NCBI GenBank assembly: GCA_045047085.1
Contig: JASFYT010000025.1
Coordinates: 26,933 to 90,932, forward strand
From: GCA-2401155 sp045047085
GTDB taxonomy: Bacteria > Pseudomonadota > Alphaproteobacteria > Rhizobiales > Rhizobiaceae
Length of the DNA: 64,000 bases
Direction: 5' to 3'
Shown: in pieces, positions 1 to 7,577 of the stretch
Position numbering within the stretch: position 1 is the first letter of the stretch
Layout: the number at the start of each line of letters is the position of its first letter
Notes under the pieces: generated by a model
Seen by the model: only the letters and a program-made list of their open reading frames with translations
Told to the model about the DNA's origin: nothing
The model's database searches: none
Program-made: the position numbers and the translations under genes

Positions 1-1
1 G

Positions 2-88
2 CATATCAATCAGGCATCGGAGATATTGGTATATTTATCGAAACTGGAATGTGAAACCGTAAGCTTGCTAGAAGGGCTTGGGGATTAA
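2..88 (+). CDS. C-terminal end of an unidentified protein (partial)
   Basis: An open frame enters from the left edge and ends at a TAA at 86-88, giving 28 residues that end in LLEGLGD. The fragment looks helical and leucine-rich. It is followed by a short gap before the arsR-type gene on the same strand. Too little remains to name a family, and it could be a chance open frame at the edge. Confidence 0.3.
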   Translation, partial: HINQASEILVYLSKLECETVSLLEGLGD

Positions 89-150
89 TAAAATCTACAT
101 AACTAGTTTTATGGTTGTTAATTAGATTTTCTCATGCTATTGGTTTCAAT

Positions 151-468
151 ATGAAACAAGATCACGTTACACGCACATTGGCAGAACTGGGTAACGAAAC
201 CCGGTTGGCGATTTTTCGGTTGCTGTTGAAATCAGGCAGGGATGGGATGACCATCGGTGAGATTGGTAAGCGGTTGGAAGTGCCGGCTTCTACCCTTGGG
301 TTTCATCTGCGCGGTCTGGTAGAAGTTGGGCTTGTAACCCAGCAAAAGCAGGGGCGCAGTGTGTTTTGCTTTGCGGAACTTGAGATGTTGACCAGTGTTT
401 TACACAGCCTTGAAGATGAGTGCTGTGCTGATCAGAATTCGAATGAATTATGTGGGAATGCTGCATAG
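151..468 (+). CDS. ArsR/SmtB-family metalloregulator
   Basis: A 105-residue winged-helix repressor of the ArsR family. The N-terminal LAELGNETRLAIFRLL helix and the recognition segment around residues 34-60 (IGEIGKRL...STLGFHL) are typical. The C-terminus carries C91, C92 and C101, the arrangement of regulators that sense trivalent arsenic or antimony through a C-terminal cysteine triad, as described for the Acidithiobacillus ArsR. The ATG at 151 starts the conserved core; an in-frame TTG at 115 would add twelve residues unlike the family. The permease gene starts 56 bp downstream, so the pair is probably one operon repressed by this protein and released by metalloid. Family is certain; the ligand is inferred. 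Confidence 0.88.
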   Translation: MKQDHVTRTLAELGNETRLAIFRLLLKSGRDGMTIGEIGKRLEVPASTLGFHLRGLVEVGLVTQQKQGRSVFCFAELEMLTSVLHSLEDECCADQNSNELCGNAA

Positions 469-524
469 ACAGTTCCCCAATTTTGAGAAGAAATAACTAT
501 AAACCTAGGTAAGTGGAAATTAAA

Positions 525-1655
525 ATGAATATCATAGATAAAATTGCCGCTCCGACCACTTGCGGCACACCCGATCTGGAGCACCGGGATGGGCAGCCGC
601 TTGAAAAAAGTGGGTTCTCCACCTTACAGGCATATTTTGCTAGGATTTGGCAACAACTTGGAGCGCCAATCGTTCTATCTGGATTGGTATTTGGCGTGCT
701 GCTTGTGCTTGTGCCTCCGCAAGCTGGTAGGAGTTTTGCCTTCACCGTTGAAGCATTGGTGGGTATATTGCCGTTCATTTTGCTTTCTGTGGCTTTAGCG
801 TCCTATCTTAAGGCCAGTGGTGCGGATCAAATTGTTGCCAAGGCATTTGAGGGCAGTCCTGTGAAGGCCATTGCCGTTGCTTCGATATTTGGTGCGCTTT
901 CGCCGTTTTGTTCCTGCGGGGTTATTCCTTTGGTAGCAGGCTTGTTGGCGGCGGGCGTTCCAATTGCTCCGGTGCTGGCGTTTTGTATTGCTTCGCCGAT
1001 TATGGATCCGGAAATGTTTGTTCTTACAGCCGCTGGTCTCGGTCTTGAATTCACAATGGTTAAGACCTTGGCTGCCGTTTGCATGGGCCTATTGACCGGC
1101 TATGTCACTTTGTTGATATCAAAAACCGGTGCGCTGGATAACGCGCTTAAGAATATTGCGAAACCATCTTGTGGCGCTTCCAGTTGCTCTCCCGACCTTA
1201 AAGAAACCAAACCAGTGTGGAAATTCTGGCGGGAAGGGGAGCGGCTGAAGACATTTTGGAGCGAGACGCTTTCTTCCGGTTGGTTCCTTGGGCGTTGGCT
1301 TGCCTTCGCCTTTTTGCTGGAAAGCTTGATGGTTGCATATTTGCCAGCCGCCAGCGTTGCCCAATGGCTTGGGGATGGTAATCCATATGCTATTCCTTTG
1401 GCGGTGGTTGTTGGTGTTCCTGCTTATCTCAATGGATATGCAGCCATTCCGCTGGTGCGCGGTCTGCTTGATCTGGGCATGTCGCCTGCGACCGGGCTAT
1501 CCTTTATGTTGGCTGGCAGCGTTACCAGTATTCCAGCAGCGATTGCGGTCTGGACATTGGCAAAGCCACGGTTATTTGCGCTTTATCTGGTCATGGCTGC
1601 TTCTGGTGCACTCCTATCGGGGTTGGTGTATGCGGCTGTTCTTGGGGTGCTTTAG
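525..1655 (+). CDS. DUF318/ArsP-like membrane permease
   Basis: A 376-residue polytopic membrane protein of the DUF318 (PF03773) permease family, which includes ArsP, an exporter of trivalent organoarsenicals, and YraQ-type transporters. It has about eight hydrophobic segments and the family hallmark FCSCGVIPL at residues 128-136, with C129 and C131 in a membrane segment. A cytoplasmic loop has two more cysteines near residues 216 and 221. The ATG at 525 follows an A-rich stretch; an in-frame GTG at 513 is an alternative. It follows the arsR-type gene closely, so a metal or metalloid efflux role is likely. Copper or zinc efflux, proposed for related SO_0444-type proteins, is the main alternative. 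Confidence 0.85.
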   Translation: MNIIDKIAAPTTCGTPDLEHRDGQPLEKSGFSTLQAYFARIWQQLGAPIVLSGLVFGVLLVLVPPQAGRSFAFTVEALVGILPFILLSVALASYLKASGADQIVAKAFEGSPVKAIAVASIFGALSPFCSCGVIPLVAGLLAAGVPIAPVLAFCIASPIMDPEMFVLTAAGLGLEFTMVKTLAAVCMGLLTGYVTLLISKTGALDNALKNIAKPSCGASSCSPDLKETKPVWKFWREGERLKTFWSETLSSGWFLGRWLAFAFLLESLMVAYLPAASVAQWLGDGNPYAIPLAVVVGVPAYLNGYAAIPLVRGLLDLGMSPATGLSFMLAGSVTSIPAAIAVWTLAKPRLFALYLVMAASGALLSGLVYAAVLGVL

Positions 1656-1674
1656 CGTAAAATTGACATTTGTT

Positions 1675-1715
1675 TCATACCCATTTAGTTGTATATGGCA
1701 ACTAAATGGGTATGA
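1675..1715. promoter_or_regulatory. Perfect 17-bp inverted repeat, probable MarR operator
   Basis: The arms TCATACCCATTTAGTTG (1675-1691) and its exact reverse complement (1699-1715) flank a 7-bp spacer. A consensus TTGACA -35 box lies at 1663-1668, just upstream. The repeat ends three bases before the ATG at 1719 and has no T-run, so it looks like an operator rather than a terminator. Autoregulation by the MarR domain of the next gene is the obvious reading. An RNA copy would fold into a hairpin directly before the start codon. Confidence 0.75.
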
Positions 1716-1718
1716 TTT

Positions 1719-2666
1719 ATGAACTCTTCTCAAGCGAAAACTATCTCGGCTATCCGTACAGCATCTCGCGAACTGGTGCGGGAATTGGGGTTTTTGAACC
1801 AAACACTTGCGGGTACGGAGATGTCTGCTTCCACCGTCCATGCGATTATCGAGATTGGGCTTGCCAGCGGAATTACAGCGAAGACATTGGGGCAGATACT
1901 GTTGTTGGAAAAATCCACGATTAGCCGTTTGGTAAAATCTCTGGTGAAGAATGGCCTGGTGCTTGAAACGCCAGCAGATTTTGACGGTCGGATGAAGTTT
2001 TTAAATTTGAGCGTTGCTGGTCAATCTGCCATGGAAAGCATTGTTGAATTTGCCGAAAATCAGGTGGCGTCTGCAATCGCGCCTTTAAATGAAGAAAATT
2101 GCGATAAGATATTGGAAGGGCTGGAGATTTATGCGGCGGCTCTTGGTAAAGCAAGCTCGTCTGTTTTAATGAAAGATGAGGTGGTCGTGCATGAAGGCTA
2201 CACCCCCGGTCTCATCGGTAAAGTGGCGGCGATGCACGCGCTATATTATAGCAAACATTCAGGTTTTGGTGCGGATTTTGAGGCTTTGGTTGCTGGCGGG
2301 TTGGCAGAGTTTATTCCCCGGTTGGGAAGCCCCAAAAACGCAATCTGGTACGCGACCAAACGTGGAACCATTGTCGGAAGCCTAACCATTGACGGCGAAG
2401 ATCTTGACGATAATATTGCTCATCTTCGCTGGTTCATTGTTGACGATGGATTGCGTGGTGCAGGGCTTGGACGTCGCTTCATGCAGGCAGTTGTTGATTA
2501 TTGTGATGAACAAAAATTTGACGAAATTCATCTTTGGACGTTTCAGGGGCTGGACGCTGCCCGTAAGCTATACGAAGTTTTTGATTTTGCATTGGTCGAC
2601 GAGCAATCAGGAAGCCAATGGGGCAAGGAAGTTATCGAGCAGAAGTTTGTTCGTAGGTTCCCCTAA
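1719..2666 (+). CDS. MarR-family regulator fused to a GNAT acetyltransferase
   Basis: A 315-residue fusion. Residues 1-150 are a MarR-type winged helix (LLLEKSTISRLVKSLVKNGLV reads as recognition helix plus wing lead-in). Residues 160-315 are a GCN5-related N-acetyltransferase domain with the acetyl-CoA loop in RGAGLGRRFMQA near residue 245. Such bifunctional proteins are common in Proteobacteria; the acetyl acceptor is generally unknown. The ATG at 1719 lies almost directly on the inverted repeat and lacks a clear ribosome-binding site. That suggests leaderless or repressor-coupled translation. The next gene lies on the other strand and ends in an overlap of 4 bp. Confidence 0.88.
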   Translation: MNSSQAKTISAIRTASRELVRELGFLNQTLAGTEMSASTVHAIIEIGLASGITAKTLGQILLLEKSTISRLVKSLVKNGLVLETPADFDGRMKFLNLSVAGQSAMESIVEFAENQVASAIAPLNEENCDKILEGLEIYAAALGKASSSVLMKDEVVVHEGYTPGLIGKVAAMHALYYSKHSGFGADFEALVAGGLAEFIPRLGSPKNAIWYATKRGTIVGSLTIDGEDLDDNIAHLRWFIVDDGLRGAGLGRRFMQAVVDYCDEQKFDEIHLWTFQGLDAARKLYEVFDFALVDEQSGSQWGKEVIEQKFVRRFP

Positions 2667-3169
2667 ATCAAACTCAATTGCGGGTCTTCACCCTGTTCGT
2701 GTTGCAGCAGGTATTGTTTGGTTTCAATGCCACCGCCGAAGCCGGTGAGAGAATTATTGGCACCGATTACCCGGTGGCACGGAATGATGATCGGCAGATG
2801 ATTTGCGCCATTGGCAGCACCCACTGCGCGGCTGGCTTTCGGCCTGTCGATGCGTCTCGCCAGTTCGCCGTATGATATGGTTTCGCCAAAAGGGATGTCG
2901 CAGAGGGCGGTCCAAACTTCTTCCTGAAAATCCGTACCGTTCAACACCATGGGGATATCAAAGTTTTCCAAATCTCCGGCGAAATATGCCGCGAGCTGGT
3001 TGGAGATCTCTTTGAATGGCGCTGAGTCTTCGTGCCAGTTTTTATGGGGTGTGATGGTCCCTTTGCCTGAGGGAAAACTGATATAATGCAAATGCTGCTC
3101 ATCCCCTGCCACCAGAAGTTGACCGATTGGGCTTTCTAGATAGATATAGGCAAGTTCAGGAGTGTTCAT
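2663..3169 (-). CDS. ogt: Methylated-DNA-protein cysteine S-methyltransferase
   Basis: A 168-residue O6-alkylguanine-DNA alkyltransferase, a suicide repair enzyme that moves the alkyl group from guanine to its own cysteine. The active-site PCHR motif sits in IIIPCHRVIGAN, with the helix-turn-helix SYGELARRIDRPKASRAVG just before it. The ATG at 3169 (MNTPELAYIYLE) lies inside the 3' end of the upstream ada-type gene, which stops at 3156. The two overlap by 14 bp and are probably translationally coupled. Together they carry the activities that E. coli Ada has in one polypeptide. Confidence 0.93.
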   Translation of the reverse strand: MNTPELAYIYLESPIGQLLVAGDEQHLHYISFPSGKGTITPHKNWHEDSAPFKEISNQLAAYFAGDLENFDIPMVLNGTDFQEEVWTALCDIPFGETISYGELARRIDRPKASRAVGAANGANHLPIIIPCHRVIGANNSLTGFGGGIETKQYLLQHEQGEDPQLSLI

Positions 3170-3761
3170 TTTGGGCGTCCTCTTTTGGCGCTTTGCGAAT
3201 TTTGGATGGTGGACGGTTATATAGATCGCTGAAGGCTGCATTGAACCGGCGCAAGCTGCCAAAGCCTGAGCGGTAAGCTATTTCAGTGATTGAGAGTTCC
3301 GTATCATTCAACATGCGTTTGGCCCGTTGCAGGCGGAAGGTTTTAGCAGCCTGTGTCGGACTTGCGCCAATATGTTGCTTGAACAATCTGGATAAATGTC
3401 GCGCACCGACACCAACACGGTCTGATAGTTGTTCAACATTTCCTTTGTCCAGTGCGCCATGATCGATTAGTTTTAAGGCGCGTTCCACAGTGGTTTTTGT
3501 ACCCTTCCACGCCGGGCAAAAAGGGGCTGTTTCCGGACGACAACGCAGGCATGGGCGAAAACCCGCATGTTCTGCTGCTGGCGCGCTTTGATAATAGGTG
3601 ACGTTCTTCGTCAGCGGTTGTTTGACCGGACAAACATTGCGGCAATAAATGCCGGTGGTCTTGACGGCTGTGAAAAACAGGCCGTCAAAATTGGGATCGC
3701 GCTTATGGCGGGCGGTTTCGCAGGTTTTGAAATCTAACATGAAACTAACATAGGAAAGCAT
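3156..3761 (-). CDS. AdaA-type methylphosphotriester transferase and AraC activator
   Basis: A 201-residue protein equal to the N-terminal half of Ada. The zinc-binding Ada domain shows the four cysteines in IYCRNVCPVK and FRPCLRCRPE; the first is the methyl-accepting residue in known Ada proteins. An AraC-type helix-turn-helix fills residues 95-190 (LSITEIAYRSGFGSLRRFNAAF). In the Ada regulon the methylated protein activates its own operon, so it should induce itself and the overlapping ogt. The start is uncertain: ATG at 3761 or at 3740 (MLDFKTCETARH), neither with a strong ribosome-binding site. No glycosylase domain is present. Confidence 0.88.
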   Translation of the reverse strand: MLSYVSFMLDFKTCETARHKRDPNFDGLFFTAVKTTGIYCRNVCPVKQPLTKNVTYYQSAPAAEHAGFRPCLRCRPETAPFCPAWKGTKTTVERALKLIDHGALDKGNVEQLSDRVGVGARHLSRLFKQHIGASPTQAAKTFRLQRAKRMLNDTELSITEIAYRSGFGSLRRFNAAFSDLYNRPPSKIRKAPKEDAQNEHS

Positions 3762-3865
3762 ATCCGAAGGGTCGAGGGGTTTCGAAGTATGAAGTCCGAT
3801 TTCGGCTAGTTTGACAAGGGTATATGCGATAGATATTTTTACTCATATCTGAAGGGTTTAACCTC

Positions 3866-4771
3866 ATGCAAATGACAATTCGTGAATGGGCGTTACTAAT
3901 ATTTTTGTCGATCATATGGGGTGGTGCATTCTTTTTCGTGGCTGTGGCAGTTCAAGTCGTGCCACCGCTGACGGTTGTTTTCTTGCGGGTAGGAGTTGCA
4001 GCATTCGCATTGTTTATCTATCTGCGTATCAAGGGAGAGAAGTTTCTGTTTCAGCGGCCTCTTTTACTGGCTTTTTTGATAATGGGAATTTTGAATAATA
4101 TCATTCCTTTCAGCCTGCTTTTTTGGGCTCAAACGACCATATCCAGCGGTTTGGCCTCTATCCTGAACGCCACAATGCCGATGTTTTCAATTGTTGTTGC
4201 ACACTTCATGCTGGCGGATGAAAAAATGGCAACCAACAAATTTGTCGGGGTGATTTTAGGATTGTTCGGGGTGGTGACCCTTGTGGGAGGCGGTGCATTG
4301 CAGGGCGAAAATATCGCCATTTTTGGTATGATCGCCTGCTTGGGAGCCGCGTTATCCTATGCTTGCGCGGCGGCCTTTGGTCGGCGGTTTCGCACGATAA
4401 ACGTCTCCAATTCTTACTTGGCATTTGGTCAGCTTACAGCGTCAACATTGATGATGATCCCGGTGATGTTGATTGTGGATCGGCCATGGGAACTGCCGAT
4501 GCCGGGAGTAGATGTCATTCTGGCGATTGTCATGTTGGCCATTGTATCAACGGCACTGGCCTATGTGATTTATTTCCAACTCTTGGCGAGTGCAGGGTCT
4601 GTTAATGTTGCTTTGGTGACATTGCTTGTTCCTGTTAGTGCTATTCTTCTCGGCACAATCTTCCTCAATGAAATTCTGGAAACCCGTCATTATGTTGGAT
4701 TGGCATTGATCCTTACCGGATTGATCGCCGTTGATGGCCGATTACTGCGTAAAGTTATCTTTCAAGGATAA
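3866..4771 (+). CDS. DMT-superfamily (EamA) transporter
   Basis: A 301-residue inner-membrane protein with ten predicted hydrophobic segments arranged as two EamA repeats (about residues 8-140 and 150-295). The sequence IIWGGAFFFVAVAV near the start and the GLFGVVTLVGGG segment are typical. Members export metabolites such as amino acids or nucleobases; the substrate cannot be read here. It is divergent from the ada-type gene, with roughly 100 bp of shared upstream region. The ATG at 3866 follows GAAGGG, a plausible ribosome-binding site. Confidence 0.87.
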   Translation: MQMTIREWALLIFLSIIWGGAFFFVAVAVQVVPPLTVVFLRVGVAAFALFIYLRIKGEKFLFQRPLLLAFLIMGILNNIIPFSLLFWAQTTISSGLASILNATMPMFSIVVAHFMLADEKMATNKFVGVILGLFGVVTLVGGGALQGENIAIFGMIACLGAALSYACAAAFGRRFRTINVSNSYLAFGQLTASTLMMIPVMLIVDRPWELPMPGVDVILAIVMLAIVSTALAYVIYFQLLASAGSVNVALVTLLVPVSAILLGTIFLNEILETRHYVGLALILTGLIAVDGRLLRKVIFQG

Positions 4772-4775
4772 CTTT
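4751..4775. terminator. Bidirectional hairpin between convergent genes
   Basis: AAAGTTATC (4751-4759) and GATAACTTT (4767-4775) form a perfect 9-bp stem with a 7-nt loop. It covers the last codons of the DMT gene and the stop of the converging GNAT gene, so it can end transcription in both directions. The A and T tracts of the stem ends supply short U-runs. Confidence 0.6.
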
Positions 4776-5304
4776 ATTCCGATTTTAATACTCGTTTTTC
4801 AAAGTAAAACCGATTGATACCACCTCCGATTGTTTTGTTGGATGCTTCCGTGGCGGTCTCTTCATGAACAAGTACAAAACCGGCACTATGATATAATTGT
4901 AGTGCCGCTTTCTGTATTTCTGATGTGGAGAGTTCGAGCATTGATTTGCTCGATCTTGCACATTGAACTTCTGCGTGACTGAGCAGTTTTTGTGCGATGC
5001 CTTGCCTTCTATGGGATGGGTCCACATACATCCGGCGCAATTCCATGGTGGTGTTTGAAACTGTTTCCAACCCGTACATACCGACGAGTTTTTGATCTTT
5101 CAAAGCTATCCAGAAACCGCCTTGTTTCTCGGTGAAATAACTCTCAATCCGACCAATTTCGTCCTCAATTGAGTTTTGGATGTAATTTTCAAATGCCTGT
5201 TCTTTTCCCTCGGGTGCTAAACTTCTGTTTATCTCAGAAAAGAGGGAGATGACATCAGTTGCATAATTCGCGTGAAAAGGCTGGATGGAGAGGCTGGAAC
5301 TCAT
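4774..5304 (-). CDS. GNAT-family N-acetyltransferase
   Basis: A 176-residue acetyltransferase of the GCN5-related family. Motif A is MYVDPSHRRQGIAQKLL (about residues 92-108), where the RRQGIA loop binds the pyrophosphate of acetyl-CoA. The following AALQLYHSAGFVLV segment is the usual beta-alpha motif B. The N-terminal half resembles amino-acid or small-molecule acetylating members (DVISLFSEINRSLAPEG). The substrate is unknown. A small reading frame ends 9 bp upstream on the same strand, so the two may be co-transcribed. Confidence 0.85.
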   Translation of the reverse strand: MSSSLSIQPFHANYATDVISLFSEINRSLAPEGKEQAFENYIQNSIEDEIGRIESYFTEKQGGFWIALKDQKLVGMYGLETVSNTTMELRRMYVDPSHRRQGIAQKLLSHAEVQCARSSKSMLELSTSEIQKAALQLYHSAGFVLVHEETATEASNKTIGGGINRFYFEKRVLKSE

Positions 5305-5313
5305 GCCTGAAAA

Positions 5314-5508
5314 TCAATAATCGCTGCAATGCCTGGAGACGCGGCCTTGCAATACCACGCGTCCAGTGAGGTCATGCCATGCGGTGGTTGCGCGGCAACT
5401 GAGTGATGTGGCGAGTGCTTCGTCCATACCATCTTCTACGTATTTGGGGGTACAGATGTTTTCAATGTTGAATTCCGGCCGCCAGTCATTGAGAATTGCT
5501 GCATGCAT
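5314..5508 (-). CDS. Small hypothetical protein (64 residues)
   Basis: The reading frame begins at ATGCATGCA and ends nine bases before the GNAT start on the same strand, the spacing of an operon partner. It fills the only gap between two genes. The residues (WRPEFNIENICTPKYVEDG, then ATTAWHDLTGRVV) look protein-like rather than low-complexity, but I recognise no family. It may be a true short gene or the remnant of a longer one. Confidence 0.35.
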   Translation of the reverse strand: MHAAILNDWRPEFNIENICTPKYVEDGMDEALATSLSCRATTAWHDLTGRVVLQGRVSRHCSDY

Positions 5509-5591
5509 AAATCTGTCCGTTATCTGATTGTTTTGAGCCTGCGAAATAGAATCAAAGTCTTGCGTTCATCTCGTTGTTAAGTCGTTCTTTC

Positions 5592-7019
5592 CTATGCTGC
5601 GTGATCCAGTTTCCAGATGGCGATTTCGGTGTCGCGACCTTTTACTGATTGTTTGCCGTCTTGATGGAAGCCAAGGAGAAGGTTTGCGCCTTTGTCGGAG
5701 GAGGTTGCTTCTTGGGCTTCTACGACGGCGTTGGAGATAACCACTTGTGTGCCTAGGTCGCGTGTCAGGGCTTCCAGTCTGCTGGCGACGTTTACCGTGT
5801 CGCCCAGGGTTGCGAATTCCAGGCGGCGTTCGGAGCCTATGTCGCCCAAAATGACCTCACCGTAGTGAATGCCAACAGAAAGGATGACTGGGTCTTCGCC
5901 GTTGTTTTTGCGTGTGATGTTCCATTTATCGATTGCTGTTACCATATCGCGGGCACATTGTATGGCGTTGGCTGCATCATCGGGACCAACAGTCGGGCTG
6001 CCAAAGGTTGCCATCACGCCATCGCCTAGGAATTTATCGAGGGTTCCGTGATTATCAAAGACCGCTTTTTCAAGTCTTTGGTGATATTCGCGCAGCATTG
6101 CCACCACTTTTTCAGGCGAACCCAGTTCTGCCATGCGAGTGAAGCCGACGATATCAGCAAATAAAACTGCTACGAACTGTGAGCGGATGTTGGCGAACGG
6201 ATCGTTTTGCCCTGCCAGTTCTTCCACGATGTTTGGCGGGAAATAGCGACCGAGGTTTTCGCGTTCACGGGCAATTAAGGCTTGTTCCAAAACCAGCCGA
6301 TTGTTGCGCCAGCCATTGATTGCAAGAATGCCTGCAACGATAAGAAAGAGAACAATTTCCTGCATGCGCAAGCCGACTATTATGGAATTTGGGTCGGTAA
6401 AAGCTGCCAGCAGCGGGTAATCTGCAAAAGCGACATTCAGTTTTGTTGTTAGTTCCGGCGTTTGTTTGCCGAACAAATATACCAGTATAATGCCGGTTAC
6501 CCATAGGCCAGTGGTCCATGCTCCTACGGCAAATATGGTGCGCCAGGAATAGGCAAGTGTGGCGCCGGCGAGCAAAACCATGAAATAGGAAAAATTCTGG
6601 AACCGGTATTGCATGGCGGTGGGCCATTCATTGTCGAAGAACGGGTTTGGAAACACGCATACAAAGGCCATTAGTGCGAGATCACAAAACAGCAGAAACA
6701 GTTCCATTTTGCTTTGCCCGACCTTGCCGACTTTCAGCTGCGCCCAGCCCAAAATCGCGAAGGTTAGCAGGATTACTTCGTTGTAGAGCGTGGATGTCCA
6801 GTTTGGGGTGAGGAAAGGGGCCATCAGGCCAATTATTGCGAGAGCAACCCAGCGTGAGCGGACAGCCAGCTTATGCCCCTCGCGTTTATTTCTTTCCAGT
6901 GCTGCACGCAGATGTGGGTTGTTCAGCGTTTCCCCATTTTCGCGTTTGGCTGCTTCGCGAAACTGAGTGCGTAAATTTAATATGGGGGAAAAAAAATTGT
7001 TTGCCATGAAACTCTCCAA
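5592..7019 (-). CDS. Membrane-anchored class III adenylate/guanylate cyclase
   Basis: A 475-residue protein with five or six transmembrane segments in residues 55-235 and a class III nucleotide cyclase domain from about residue 280. The metal-binding segment is VLFADIVGFTRMAELG, followed by LDKFLGDGVMATFG and the VSVG/GIHYGEV strand. The arrangement (membrane sensor, short RYFPPNIVEEL linker, cyclase) matches rhizobial CyaA-type proteins that make cAMP. What the membrane domain senses is unknown. ATG at 7019 and at 7007 (MANNFFSP) are both possible; a GGAG-like site before 7019 is weak. The gene is alone on its strand. Confidence 0.9.
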   Translation of the reverse strand: MESFMANNFFSPILNLRTQFREAAKRENGETLNNPHLRAALERNKREGHKLAVRSRWVALAIIGLMAPFLTPNWTSTLYNEVILLTFAILGWAQLKVGKVGQSKMELFLLFCDLALMAFVCVFPNPFFDNEWPTAMQYRFQNFSYFMVLLAGATLAYSWRTIFAVGAWTTGLWVTGIILVYLFGKQTPELTTKLNVAFADYPLLAAFTDPNSIIVGLRMQEIVLFLIVAGILAINGWRNNRLVLEQALIARERENLGRYFPPNIVEELAGQNDPFANIRSQFVAVLFADIVGFTRMAELGSPEKVVAMLREYHQRLEKAVFDNHGTLDKFLGDGVMATFGSPTVGPDDAANAIQCARDMVTAIDKWNITRKNNGEDPVILSVGIHYGEVILGDIGSERRLEFATLGDTVNVASRLEALTRDLGTQVVISNAVVEAQEATSSDKGANLLLGFHQDGKQSVKGRDTEIAIWKLDHAA

Positions 7020-7133
7020 TAGAATACGCCCTATGTAAGGAAGCCAGTTTAGCAGTACAAGCTTTCGCCAGACTTCATGAAAATCACTGCGACACGATAA
7101 ATGTTTAATCTAAATTGGCGGAGATGTATTGAA

Positions 7134-7478
7134 ATGTGGATTATGATTGCTGGCCCCTATACGTCAGGTGCGAATAATGAACAGGAACGTGCTGATAACC
7201 TTGCTGTGATGAACAAAGTTGCATTAGCGGTTTTTGAGAAAGGGCATGTGCCGATCATTGGTGTTAATAATGCATTGCCTCTTATCGAAGTAGCCGGTTC
7301 GAACAGGTTTGATGAAATTATGATGCCTTTGTCATTTGCAATTACAGAACGTTGTGACGCCTGCCTCAGGATTGGTGGACCATCGCAGGGTGCAGATGAG
7401 GAGATGCAGAAATTTCGGGACCGGGGACTTCCGACTTTTGTAAATGCCGATGAAATTCCTGACGGTTCTTTGGGTTGA
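7134..7478 (+). CDS. DUF4406-type nucleoside deoxyribosyltransferase-like protein
   Basis: A 114-residue protein that opens with WIMIAGPYTSG, the signature of DUF4406 and related nucleoside 2-deoxyribosyltransferase-like folds. Later segments DACLRIGGPSQGAD and MQKFRDRGLPTF match the same fold, in which the middle and C-terminal parts bind a nucleotide or sugar. The ATG at 7134 is preceded by GGCGGAG ten bases upstream. The upstream ATG at 7101 adds eleven residues before the conserved start and is less likely. The biological role of this group is not established. Confidence 0.7.
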   Translation: MWIMIAGPYTSGANNEQERADNLAVMNKVALAVFEKGHVPIIGVNNALPLIEVAGSNRFDEIMMPLSFAITERCDACLRIGGPSQGADEEMQKFRDRGLPTFVNADEIPDGSLG

Positions 7479-7577
7479 ACCCAATTTCTAAAGGCTCGGC
7501 TATTGTACCACCTTCGTTGAGGCGGTAACCTCTCTCCAGAGGGCGTATATATTTGGTTTGGTGGAGAGAATTTTTCG

